Of a stretch of 64,000 nucleotides of DNA, positions 35,301 to 42,870 are shown in pieces. Under the pieces are notes generated by a model. The model was not told the origin of the DNA. It did no database searches and saw only the letters and a program-made list of their open reading frames with translations. The first letter of the stretch is position 1, and each line of letters starts with the position of its first letter. This DNA is from Apostichopus japonicus. Its lineage: Eukaryota; Echinodermata; Holothuroidea; Aspidochirotida; Stichopodidae. The stretch is from positions 20,739,265 to 20,803,264 of the forward strand of contig NC_092573.1 in assembly GCF_037975245.1 (NCBI RefSeq), read 5' to 3'. The translations under genes were made by a program, and so were the position numbers.

Positions 35301-37499
35301 GTGGGCAGTCACTTGAAAAGGAGCATGCCATAGTTGGCCTAGCCGCTTCTAGGAACTGAGAAAGAAGGACCGGATTGTGCAAATTTCAAGCTTTCAAGGG
35401 ACACCTGTGCCACAGCTTGCTTTCTTCATTACATCAAGTGAGTCCTTGAGCAATGAATCTAGAATTCGAGAGCCGCAGCTTTTCTCATATATTAAGGCAT
35501 GGGGTTGCATTTCTGATATCTTACAGGCTTCTGTACCAGAAGTCAACTTCAAGTGTCACATCTGTTTCCATGGAAATCAAATTGTTGCGTTCCTTACTCC
35601 TCAAGTCCTCATAGGATTCTAGATTAGGGAGGAATAACTTGACTTAAGTATAGTTTCTAGCTATTCAAAGCAAATGTAGAAAAGACAAACAAATCAGTCT
35701 GCAAGTATATCCATTGTGGTCTTTACAATCCTGTAGAGTACAGAGAGAGATGGGAGGGAGGACAATCAACATCAGCAAGAAAAATATTCACTGGCAAATG
35801 AACTTCCAAGTTCCAGTGATTTAAAAAACAGTTACAAGTGGCAATGGACTGATCAACCAAGTATCCTGCTGTGAACCAGACCGAAAAAAATGACTCCCCA
35901 GTCCAAGCCTTTACTACCCAGTCAGGAAATTTGTAAAAAATCACTGACATCTTCCTCCATTTTCAGTTAACATTTTTATTGGAATTGATGAAAGGGAAGA
36001 AAAAAAAGGGATGTGTATACAGGTAGTCTTCAGTAATTTCATCATTTGGTGATATTCCCTTTTAATGATATTTTTATTGATATGTTTAAGTGTAAATTTG
36101 GTGAAAATTTGTTACTATTCCTGCCCGAGAAAGTTTTGATCAACTAACAACGTTCGTTTACTTTTACACGTGTACACTGTACTATGAAGCCTAAGCAATA
36201 TCTCCGCATTCGTATTTGAACACTTTCAGTGCAACAAAACTTGACCTTTGTACTCTTGGACAGCTCACATGTTGACCAACCCCCCCCCCCCCATGTCAAA
36301 TTTAATGGAACAGTCCCAAAAATGTTGAGCAGCACTTTTCCATACTTGAAAGAATCAAGCAAGATGTGTCATAATTACACATCAGACATCACCATTTGAC
36401 AATGAGGGTTCATTGATGTGATTTCTGCGGACTACTAAACTATAAATAGCCGAGACATCCTGGAGCACTAGCCTAAGTTAGAGCACAACAAAGAAAGAAC
36501 AGGTTGGATAGGCTTAGAGCAAGTATGATATACCTTCCCATCTCTCACTACTCTTTAATCCATACCAAGTTAGTCAAATTAATGCAATTATGAATCATTC
36601 CATCTGGTTATTGATACTCAAGATGAGTAACAAATAATGAAAAAAGCAAGCAAACCTTGCTTCATCTTCTTTGCTGGAGGTGATAGAAACTCCTTGGTCT
36701 TTTGCTTTCCTGAAACAAAAGTTGAAACACAATTTTAATGACACCTGTAACAATGAATGATGGTCAAATTGTGATCATGATTGATAAAGCAAATTAACAA
36801 TATACAGAACCCGGCTGACAATGACATATAGCAAATTAGCATAGGCTACACTAAGAACTGTTACTCACCTAAGTTTGGTAATACTTGTCTTAAGCCTAGT
36901 CCATAGCGATAGGCAAATCCTCAGCTACAGTAACAACTAACATAAATTAAAAGAGGACCATAATCCATAGTGTTTGTTTGATGGTTTGTAATGTGATGTC
37001 ATGTTACTACTAGTACCAAAATTATAGGCACAATGTTAGGCCTAGGCCATAGAATAACGTTAGGCCTAGACTATATGCCAGAGCTAGCCCACAGTAGGTC
37101 AGGTGATCTATTCCCAGGACCTACTACAAATAGTACTAGCCTATAGTGGTCATGAAAGTCACCAAATACCAGTTTTGCATACTAACATCACATCTTGGTA
37201 ATATTAGTTAATGAAGAACAGTACTTGGTAGCCGAAAGTCAGGTCTCATGACTCAAACTGTTAATAATAATGTTAAGAGTCCACAGTGTATTTTGGCCTG
37301 GTGCCTAGGCTAGGCTTGCACCAACTTATACTAGTTATACTATGTAACTGGCAAGCCTATGCCTATTGATTCATCGTATTAACTAGTATTATTCAGACTT
37401 ACCAGCAACAACATCAAGACTCCTCTTCTTGTTCTCAGACCCAGAGGTTACAACTTGATTTTCCATTTGTTCACCAATCATTATGAAATTATTTGTCAT
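22271..37499 (-). CDS. CHAF1A: Chromatin assembly factor 1 subunit A (CAF-1 p150), complete
   Basis: Large subunit of the CAF-1 histone chaperone, which deposits H3-H4 behind replication forks through PCNA. Exons (5' to 3'): 37403-37499, 36656-36709, 34491-35116, 33970-34032, 33448-33677, 31394-31475, 30880-31092, 29913-30022, 29192-29354, 28532-28603, 27498-27593, 23844-24156, 22271-23367. Together 3216 nt, 1071 residues plus stop (human protein 956), with all phases consistent. Domains: N-terminal QARLPF motif (about 50-56); two acidic SUMO-interaction-like patches in 50-259; charged KER coiled coil 260-384; QLLFKSFF PIP box at about 391; LLQFHENHRPPYFGTW block; acidic WEDPGESLS and GFFVPHGYLSEDE region 547-602; IGCVW block; winged-helix region with CWYVH; C-terminal DCMIIE. 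The start could be ATG at 37499 or the in-frame ATG at 37481. Confidence 0.95.
23635..23749 (-). pseudogene. Partial duplicate of CHAF1A exon 12 with its splice donor
   Basis: The segment duplicates 23788-23899, covering the last 50-odd nt of exon 12, the GTAGGT donor and about 55 nt of intron. In the coding frame the duplicate carries a stop (TAG where the exon has CAG), so it is a decoy or relic rather than a usable exon extension. It sits about 150 nt downstream of the real donor. Confidence 0.75.
23844..24156 (-). CDS. CHAF1A: CHAF1A exon 12: IGCVW region
   Basis: 313 nt, acceptor CAACAG, donor GTAGGT in phase 1. KAKDWDREM and LIGCVW align with human KAKEWDEFL and KIGCVW. The 3' end of this exon plus its donor is duplicated in the following intron (23635-23749). 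Confidence 0.92.
24262..24640 (-). mobile_element. LINE 3' end (L2/CR1-like)
   Basis: The minus strand encodes KTGYKAFSVCAPKLWNAFAE, the usual C-terminal phrase of LINE reverse transcriptases (AFSVCAP-LWN-LP). It is followed by the hallmark 3' UTR text TGTAAAGCGCTTCGAGCAGC and GCGCTATATATT. 5'-truncated; a (TA)n tract at 24649-24674 adjoins it. In CHAF1A intron 11. Confidence 0.75.
25463..25618. repeat. 21-bp tandem array
   Basis: About 7.5 copies of a 21-bp unit containing GTGTAAAATACTATGGTTGC. Because the period is a multiple of three, the minus strand shows an open YTATIVF heptapeptide repeat. I regard that as incidental, since it sits in a CHAF1A intron. Confidence 0.93.
26415..26470. 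mobile_element. TTAA MITE terminal fragment (copy 3)
   Basis: Only the right end of the family is present (GGAAAGTTAACTGTTTCAGA through TTCAATGCCT), followed by TTAA. It lies in a CHAF1A intron. Confidence 0.65.
26704..26893 (-). mobile_element. Short retroelement-like repeat with hammerhead-like motif
   Basis: A repeat family also seen at about 38300, 45770-45990 and 55770-56010. This copy is bracketed by direct repeats ACTAATGAGGAAT (26704 and 26883). Its minus strand carries the hammerhead-like core at 26733-26771. The organisation suggests a Penelope-like or other non-autonomous retroelement, but no reverse transcriptase is present. Confidence 0.5.
26733..26771 (-). ncRNA. Hammerhead-ribozyme-like motif
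   Basis: Minus strand reads GCCT, CTGAAGA, A, GATCCT-GCT-AGGATC, GAAAC, GTC, AGGC. That gives the conserved CUGANGA, a perfect 6-bp helix II with a 3-nt loop, the GAAA box, a GUC cleavage triplet and a 4-bp helix I (GCCT/AGGC). Helix III would be only AC/GT with no loop, so it could fold only as a dimer through the self-complementary ACGT. Activity is not shown. Confidence 0.5.
27498..27593 (-). CDS. CHAF1A: CHAF1A exon 11: second acidic block
   Basis: 96 nt encoding TEDEDDNDSGDESDDGFFVP then HGYLSEDEVEGA. DDGFFVPHGYLSEDE is identical to the human core. Phase 0 on both sides. Confidence 0.95.
27888..28235. repeat. 65-bp tandem array (five units)
   Basis: Units starting AAGATTTACAG(G/A)AATATTT at 27888, 27953, 28040, 28105 and about 28170. 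The second unit is lengthened to 87 bp by an internal duplication. Each unit has the phrase GCATTCTC-(A/C)-TACTTTAGACCTCA. In the CHAF1A intron between exons 10 and 11. Confidence 0.9.
28532..28603 (-). CDS. CHAF1A: CHAF1A exon 10: first acidic block
   Basis: 72 nt encoding DQLDYEVDSDDEWEDPGESL and SDSG. Matches human LLDYEVDSDEEWEEEEPGES. This acidic region is the H3-H4 binding segment in the family. Confidence 0.95.
29192..29354 (-). CDS. CHAF1A: CHAF1A exon 9: LLQFHENHRPPYFGTW block
   Basis: 163 nt. KAKLLQFHENHRPPYFGTWR is almost the human KLLQFCENHRPAYWGTWNKK sequence, one of the most conserved parts of the large subunit. Donor GTATGG. Confidence 0.94.
29913..30022 (-). CDS. CHAF1A: CHAF1A exon 8
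   Basis: 110 nt, phase 0 in and 2 out. Encodes STTLHYLTELSSGQINIGRS and a basic then acidic tail. It is poorly conserved and was placed by splice sites and phase between two clearly homologous exons. Confidence 0.8.
30880..31092 (-). CDS. CHAF1A: CHAF1A exon 7: PIP box and conserved PFAAFQLR block
   Basis: 213 nt. Encodes IKKSQKQQLLFKSFFKKP; QLLFKSFF fits a PCNA-interacting QxxhxxFF pattern and aligns with the human ITRFFQKPK site. It continues CGPFAAFQLRRDMVIAPTIR, matching human CGKFAPFEIKEHMVLAPRRR. Confidence 0.93.
31394..31475 (-). CDS. CHAF1A: CHAF1A exon 6: end of KER domain
   Basis: 82 nt encoding QLNAEKKKKLEEKQKQEDEK and KKEEEEA, with acceptor TTGTAG and donor GTGAGT. It is separated from exon 5 by an intron holding the 110-bp tandem array. 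Confidence 0.9.
31521..33048. repeat. 110-bp intronic minisatellite, 14 copies
   Basis: Units begin AGTGATAACAGTACCCACAT at 31521 and recur every 110 bp exactly to 32951. Most are identical except for scattered single changes. Copies 10 (32511) and 14 (32951) share a set of about four variants, so a 4-copy (440-bp) block seems to have been duplicated. It lies in the CHAF1A intron between the two KER exons 5 and 6, with no splice-site overlap. Confidence 0.97.
33070..33425. repeat. Degenerate ~66-bp tandem array
   Basis: About five diverged units with the phrase AAGGCTGCCAGTGGTTAAAG then TTAACATGG(T/C)TACCAGTAG. It follows directly on the 110-bp array and shares words with it (CCAGTGGTTA, GGTAACATGG in either orientation), so the two arrays may have a common origin. 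Confidence 0.85.
33448..33677 (-). CDS. CHAF1A: CHAF1A exon 5: KER domain core
   Basis: 230 nt, almost entirely Lys, Glu, Arg and Gln (EARKEKEAKRKEKQMRREKE and similar), predicted as a single long charged helix. The exon ends GAATTAGA before GTAAGT (phase 2). Reading through the donor gives a stop at once. Confidence 0.93.
33970..34032 (-). CDS. CHAF1A: CHAF1A exon 4: start of KER domain
   Basis: 63 nt encoding KPKSEKTLEKEKEKQKMRAE and K. First part of the Lys/Glu/Arg coiled coil, which in CAF-1 binds DNA. Phase 0 on both sides, donor GTAAGT. Confidence 0.9.
34491..35116 (-). CDS. CHAF1A: CHAF1A exon 3: N-terminal regulatory region
   Basis: 626 nt, starting ARLPFAPKNSQMT. With the preceding Gln codon it recreates QARLPF, the vertebrate N-terminal motif. 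It is Ser/Pro-rich, with basic KKRR and KPKKTPTK patches that could serve nuclear import. Two hydrophobic-then-acidic cores (IVIIVDDEE and CVIFVEDEED) look like SUMO-interaction motifs; the human protein has one at the similar place. The donor is GGG|GTGTGT, the only phase-compatible choice. Confidence 0.9.
36656..36709 (-). CDS. CHAF1A: CHAF1A exon 2
   Basis: 54 nt between TTTCAG and a weak GTTTGC donor. Encodes GKQKTKEFLSPPAKKMKQ, a basic segment like the Lys-rich leader before QARLPF in vertebrate CHAF1A. Phases in and out are both 1. Confidence 0.85.
37403..37499 (-). CDS. CHAF1A: CHAF1A exon 1 (start)
   Basis: Encodes MTNNFIMIGEQMENQVVTSG and onward, ending in phase 1 before GTAAGT. Three in-frame Met codons occur in the first 12 residues and no in-frame stop was seen just upstream, so the exact start is uncertain. 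Confidence 0.8.
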
Positions 37500-37780
37500 G
37501 TAATAAGAGACAGATGATACTGAAATTGAAACTGAGAAGCAGCAAAGGACCCAGTTCACATTCCACAACCGTGTACCTTAACTGCATTCGCTAATGATTT
37601 TTACTGACGTACTCATCGATGAACGTACACACGTACGTACGTACACAGTACAATACTGAGTATCCGCGAAATATTGAACTTGGCGGTAAAATGACGAATG
37701 GAGCTGAGGACCATGCTCTCGTACAGCTCTGTTGATTGGTTTGTAGTAACAAGCTCAAAGTGAATTGACCAATCGTAGTA
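37500..37780 (-). promoter_or_regulatory. CHAF1A: CHAF1A promoter region
   Basis: On the minus strand TTTCGCGG (37664-37671) fits the E2F consensus, and a second GGCGG/CCGCC element is at about 37680. CCAAT boxes lie at 37735-37739 (minus) and 37769-37773 (plus). E2F plus CCAAT is typical for S-phase genes, which suits a replication-coupled histone chaperone. No TATA box was seen; the transcription start is unknown. Confidence 0.45.
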
Positions 37781-38300
37781 ACGATTACTTAACCGATTGT
37801 GTTGGACTGAACACAGAAAGACGTATATTGGTGCCTGTGTAGTAAATAGTATACGCAGGATGATATGCGATGCAAATCCTAGCCTATAATAGTTGTAAGG
37901 CATTTGATGTGTTAAAAGCAATATTTAGGTCAGGAATATATGGATTTATGCTTATGGGATATTTAGAGGAAAAAACCACGAACGAAGCTTTCACAGATTC
38001 ATCCATAAAATATGAAAAATTCGACTAGCTTATCACGAATTTGGTTTTTTCTCTCAAAATTCCACAACTGTTTTCTGACTTTTTAAATCGAAATCACTAA
38101 ATTTTATCTCACCTCAACCTTTGAACTACCTAATAACTGTTCAAAATTTCGAATATTCTGTCTCTTAACGTTGACTCCAATCAAGAAGTATAAGTTTTTT
38201 TTTGTTTATCAAGATAATTTTTTTTTTTACTTATGTGCCTATATAAGCCTATGTTGATTGTATATGTGTATAGATAATTATTACAACTTTAGGTCCTTCA

Positions 38301-38340
38301 GCCTCTGAACTTAGATATTGCTAGGATCGAAACGTCAGGC
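38301..38340 (+). other. Decayed copy of hammerhead-like motif
   Basis: Keeps GCCT...AGGC and GCTAGGATCGAAACGTC but reads CTGAACT instead of CTGANGA, and helix II has mismatches. Same family as 26733-26771. Confidence 0.45.
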
Positions 38341-38469
38341 TCTCCTACTTTTACAGAACTTTATATCTTAAAATCTTGTTTTGGGTAATTTCATTAATTC
38401 AACTTTTCGAGCATTTAATGATGGTAAAGTTGTTTATGGGCCTATCTGTTTTGGAAAATGTTCTACTTA

Positions 38470-39640
38470 CAGTCTGAACTTTAGATGAGGAAGTCGAAAT
38501 TTCGACATTTTATCTCGGAATCTTCGGCGATTTTGCCAATCGAAAAAAAATTGAATATGAAAACTTACCTCGAAATTTCAAGAAACGAGTCGAAATTTCG
38601 GACTTTATGTCTCAAAATTACGACTCAATTGTAATTTCGAATGATTTAGTTGCGACCTAGAAATGTTGCCATTCTATGTCGGAATTTCCGGCGGCTACTG
38701 CGGTATTTTGATCTCGAACTTGAATTTCGAATCAATTGAGTTGCAACTGACTTTTTCATGTTTACTAATAGTATTTGTACCAGAGGTCATTGTCTTAAAC
38801 TCTAGAAGTTACCAATTAGGACTTATATTCGGCATAAATTTTTTTCCTAGGAGGGTTGTGAATGAATGGAACGGTTTGCCTGAGAAAGTTGTACCGTACC
38901 TCCAAGTATATAGTGTGAATGGGTTTAAGAATGTTTTGCGAAATTTCAAATTTTATAAGTCTCGGAATTGTTTAGGTTTTAAGGGTCACTGTTTATTTAT
39001 CCCAATTCAGTAATATTTTTATTATCTGCTACTTGGGAATGTGTATTGTATATTCGTATTTATCTTATATACTTTGTTAATCGATCACTTTAATTTTCAC
39101 AATTATATAGTCACTATTTAAGAAATAGGTATTGTTTATTTACGATATTGGAAAAACAATATTGTACATTGCATTCAAAGTTTGAATAAAAGATGGCAAC
39201 AACAAAAAAAGTCTCGGAATTGCGACAGTATATTATGTTGTATCTCTAAACTTCGACTGTATATTCTTGAAAAGTAACGTCATTCTGACATCGAAATTTT
39301 GGACTGTTCCTCGAAGTTTCGACTGTATCAAAAGTTTGACCCTCAATTGCACAAAATTCCACTCAATTTTATTTCAAAATAAATTTCGATTTCCTTTTCG
39401 ATAGTATATGTTATATTAAAAAATGTCGACTTATTATTTTCCAAATTTCCATTGCTTTATCTGCAGGATATAACGACATTTTTTAACCTTTGGTTTTATT
39501 GTTGCGAAATTTCGACATACAAAGTCGAATTTCGAGGTGATCGTTTAACCACGACTCTGAACTTATTGTTATTTCTGCTTGTTGACGAAATTATGATATT
39601 TTTCAAACGAAAGTTCTTATATCAAAAGTCCAATTTCGGC
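38470..39640. repeat. Zone of clustered TCGAAATTTCGA-like palindromes
   Basis: More than a dozen variants of the palindromic word (for example GTCGAAATTTCGAC at about 38491, others near 38590, 38680, 39315, 39500, 39520) in about 1.2 kb. They are unusually CpG-bearing for this AT-rich intergenic DNA. The zone is interrupted by the LINE fragment at about 38760-39209. No clear fixed period. Confidence 0.5.
38760..39209 (+). mobile_element. LINE 3' end, 5'-truncated
   Basis: Encodes GINFFPRRVVNEWNGLPEKV then SVNGFKNVLRNF, the classic C-terminal FF--RVVN-WN-LPE-VV---SVN-FK phrase of non-LTR reverse transcriptases. A 3' UTR and GAATAAAAGATGGCAACAAC tail follow. Inserted within the palindrome-rich zone. 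Confidence 0.8.
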
Positions 39641-40744
39641 GTTTCATTGAAAATTGGACCAAAGAGTCAAATAAGCAACTAATATTAAGCTCAACCATCA
39701 TCATTAGTATATGCGATGGAGGAGAACTGTGATGAACGCCTTCCGCAAATAGCTGTACGATATAACAAATATTATCCCATTTAGGTATATCACAATTAAA
39801 TATTCCTTAATCACCACCGTGACTTCCGACTGAAGATTTGATGAAGGCTAAATATCATCAAGTCTAAACATGAAATCATCCAACCACAAACATTTTGACA
39901 GGTTTTTTTTTTTTTGGATATTATTCATTGCAACTGATTTCTGTAAAAGTTATGGTGTTTGTTAACGCTATCATTTAGATTATCATACTTGTATAGTTTT
40001 CAATGCCAAAACTATTTGCAGACACATTGCATTGTAATTCCATTTATCACCGACTGTGTGTGTGTCCATGCTCATTTTGGAAATTTCAATAACAACAGAG
40101 GAAGCCTTGTCGAGATAAGAATGGACAATGCAATGAGATTAAGATCTTGATTCTTTGATAGTTTGATTACAATACCGTACCATATTATATGGTGGCATAC
40201 TCCTATTAGATCCATCCACTCGATTGTTCTCCTGTTCAGGAAAAGTGCCAAAAAGCAGCAGGAGAACATCTTTTTTTTACCTGTTATCAATCATGATCTA
40301 GTTTTTTTGTGGCTTGCATGTTGAAGAGCATGAATGGAAGTACATGTGGTGAGAAAATTGGGTCAATTGAGGCAATTTTAGACCCCTTTAGGCCTCCCAG
40401 GAGCAGCGTAGGAAAATTGTTTACTATACTGAGTGAAGAGGTTTGTTTACAAGTGACGAAAACTTCCGGCTCGGATAGCAAAAAATCTACATGGTAATAA
40501 TACGAAAACTTGATGGTGCCATGAAAGGCCAACTTGTCAGCTATCCGGTGATGGGTAGCGTTTAGCTAGTGAAAACTTCTATCTATAGACTTAGAGATCA
40601 CATTACTTTTGTGATTTAGTGTGTAAATCAATGGGGCTTTTAATGGGCGTATATGCTACCATATATAACGAACCTGGCCTTATTGGTATACAGACTGCTA
40701 TACGGACAAGTCTTTCATAGCACTATACTTAACTATACTTTTAG
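39641..40744. other. Intergenic, nothing recognised
   Basis: Between the LINE remnant and the left edge of the glucosylceramidase duplication. Only short random frames. A hairpin at about 39826-39880 has a loose resemblance to the hammerhead-like family but lacks its core. Confidence 0.5.
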
Positions 40745-40875
40745 TAGGACATTGCTCATCGTGGATTAGGGATGGTTATGTCATACAAAGAGAAATGATA
40801 ACTGCACCTTATACAAGTTCATTATTTGCAGATGTATTGGATATCACGTCATAAGTAAACCTTTAATCTAACCAT

Positions 40876-40879
40876 AATA

Positions 40880-40950
<71 letters not shown>
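40876..40950. repeat. (AT)n, long allele in block A
   Basis: About 75 nt of TA repeat against 34 nt at the same place in block B (52040-52073): a length difference arising after the duplication. Confidence 0.95.
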
Positions 40951-40952
<2 letters not shown>

Positions 40953-41419
40953 GATATATTGTCATCTCGATTACAGAACTTACCTTATTGGCTCATGCAA
41001 CCATAAATATATAATATGTGTATGCGGTACAACAACAAAAAGCAGTCGAAAATCACTAGTGTTTCAAAATTAGCAAAATATAGCATCATTTTGCACATAA
41101 GCACCGTCCATTCTATCCAAATTTCGCAAAGCGGTAGCGGGAGACACCCCTTCTCTTAGACCCACCCCCCTGGGCGACTTAATATCTCATCCACTTCCCC
41201 CAAGTATACAAAAAAGTGTTTGCCCCACTAGAGTATATTTTACAAATTCATATCGATTGGCTAACGAATCGTACATTAACATACATACATCTCTTGTCTC
41301 TGCCACAGTCCTTATGCGATATAACAATTACCTTGACTGATGACTGAATGCCGAACACCTTCCCACCCCCCCCCCTCCCCGCCCCTGATAAACAACACAC
41401 AGATGTGAGATATATATGT

Positions 41420-42501
41420 CAGGCGCGGCGGAACGGAAAAATTGTTGGGGGGGCTAATGTGTGGAGACTATCTAAGCGGAGCGCCACCATCGGTTGGCGC
41501 GGAGCGTACAAGAAAATTTTGGTTTTTTTCAAACCCCCAGATGGCCGGAAACGGCACTTTCCGAGTGTTTTATGCTGCGAATACCTAGCCCTAAAATATG
41601 GGTCTCAAGCCTGCAATTTCTCAGATTGCACGTAAAAGTCTGTAAAACATTGTAATTTGTATATTCGATGGTTTATTAAGAGAGTAGCTATTACTCGTAG
41701 TGTACTCGCAAAGATGTTTTTGAGTGTAGTAAGGGCAGTGTCGGAGCTAGAGTATTGGTCAGGGAGGGCAAGAATGGTCTTTAGGGGCGCTTTCGACACT
41801 ATCTAAGCGGAGCACCACCACAGGTTGGCGCGGAGCGTACAGAAAATTTTTGAGTAAAGATACTCCCTAGATTGCAGGAAATGACCCTTTCTGGGGCCTT
41901 GCTAATTTGCAGATAAACGGAGAATAAATAGGTGTCGTCGCCATTTTGTCGGAAAATTACACCAACAGAATATGACAAATGTCAATAGGTATATGAGAGC
42001 GCAATAAAATAGTCAAAAATCGCGAATAAGTAAAAAGTAGTGAAAAGCTGAAAAGGGCGCCAGCAGTCCATTTGAGTCCGTCGGGGGGGGGGGGCATCCG
42101 CCCCCTGACTGTATATATGGACGCTCCGCCACTAAGTAAGGGGATGTTGGAGAACTGGCTGAAATGAGGCAAGTCATTGGCCTAAGACGAAGTTGTGTTA
42201 CGCTTACCGGTACTCACACTCACTGCTTCCACTTTTCACGGGGCGTGAAGACGCGGTTGGGGTGACAATGTGGTCTATAGCCAGGGGAAGGGCCGAGGGT
42301 CCCCCAGCAATTACTAAAATTATTACACCTATAGAGTATACGTGTGCATCGGACAGATCGACAAGTATGCATTGAAAAATGGGCAGATGCACGTTTCGGA
42401 GCCTTGGTAAATATTGGGGGGGCTTATCATGCATTTGCCCCCTCGACTTTTTTATTGGGGGGGCTGAGCCCCCCCAAGCCCCCCTGGTTCCGCCGCCACT
42501 G
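41420..42501 (+). mobile_element. Non-autonomous hAT element (1082 bp), block A
   Basis: TIRs CAGGCGCGGCGGAAC and (right end, reversed) CAGTGGCGGCGGAAC. Flanked by a perfect 8-bp duplication ATATATGT (41412-41419 and 42502-42509). Block B has the single empty site (GAGATATATATGTATGTGTC). It is non-coding. Two copies of the conserved family motif are in its left arm (41467-41513, 41798-41843). It lies 272 bp past the stop of GBA copy A, possibly in its 3' UTR. Confidence 0.9.
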
Positions 42502-42773
42502 ATATATGTATGTGTCGGTGTTTGTTGAAGGGTATAATAGAGTGGGTAAGTGAGGAATTCAACTTTACTAGACTTCAACATCATTTTCATTGCTTTACCA
42601 ACTGTCTTTATCGACGATACAAAATTCACATAATAAATAGTTAGATATGCTACATATGTTTCTGCAATCATCAGTTGATTGTTAAATACATATATTTCTG
42701 CGATGATCATTTTTTTTACTCGGTTTCGTCCATGCATTGTGTCCCAGTAACGGCGCTGCATGTGTATGTTCTT

Positions 42774-42870
42774 TTACCAAATGTAAGTTTGTATTCCTCT
42801 GGCGGAAACCTCCATGCTCAAAAAGCCAACACTTACGTCAAATATCTGCATTTGTATCGTTCGTTCGGTT
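42774..42870 (-). CDS. GBA1: GBA copy A exon 10: C-terminus
   Basis: 97 nt after CCGCAG. With the AA from exon 9 it reads [20 protein letters not shown] then [12 protein letters not shown] and stop. It matches human [20 protein letters not shown] and IHTYLW. It is too short and frame-shifted to appear as an obvious open frame, but phase and homology fix it. Confidence 0.9.

Noticed and set aside
39826-39880. Hairpin CTGAAGATTTGATGAAGG...TCATCAAGTCTAAAC as another hammerhead
   Set aside because: The GAAA box is replaced by TAAA and no GUC/helix I partner is visible; at best a decayed relative.
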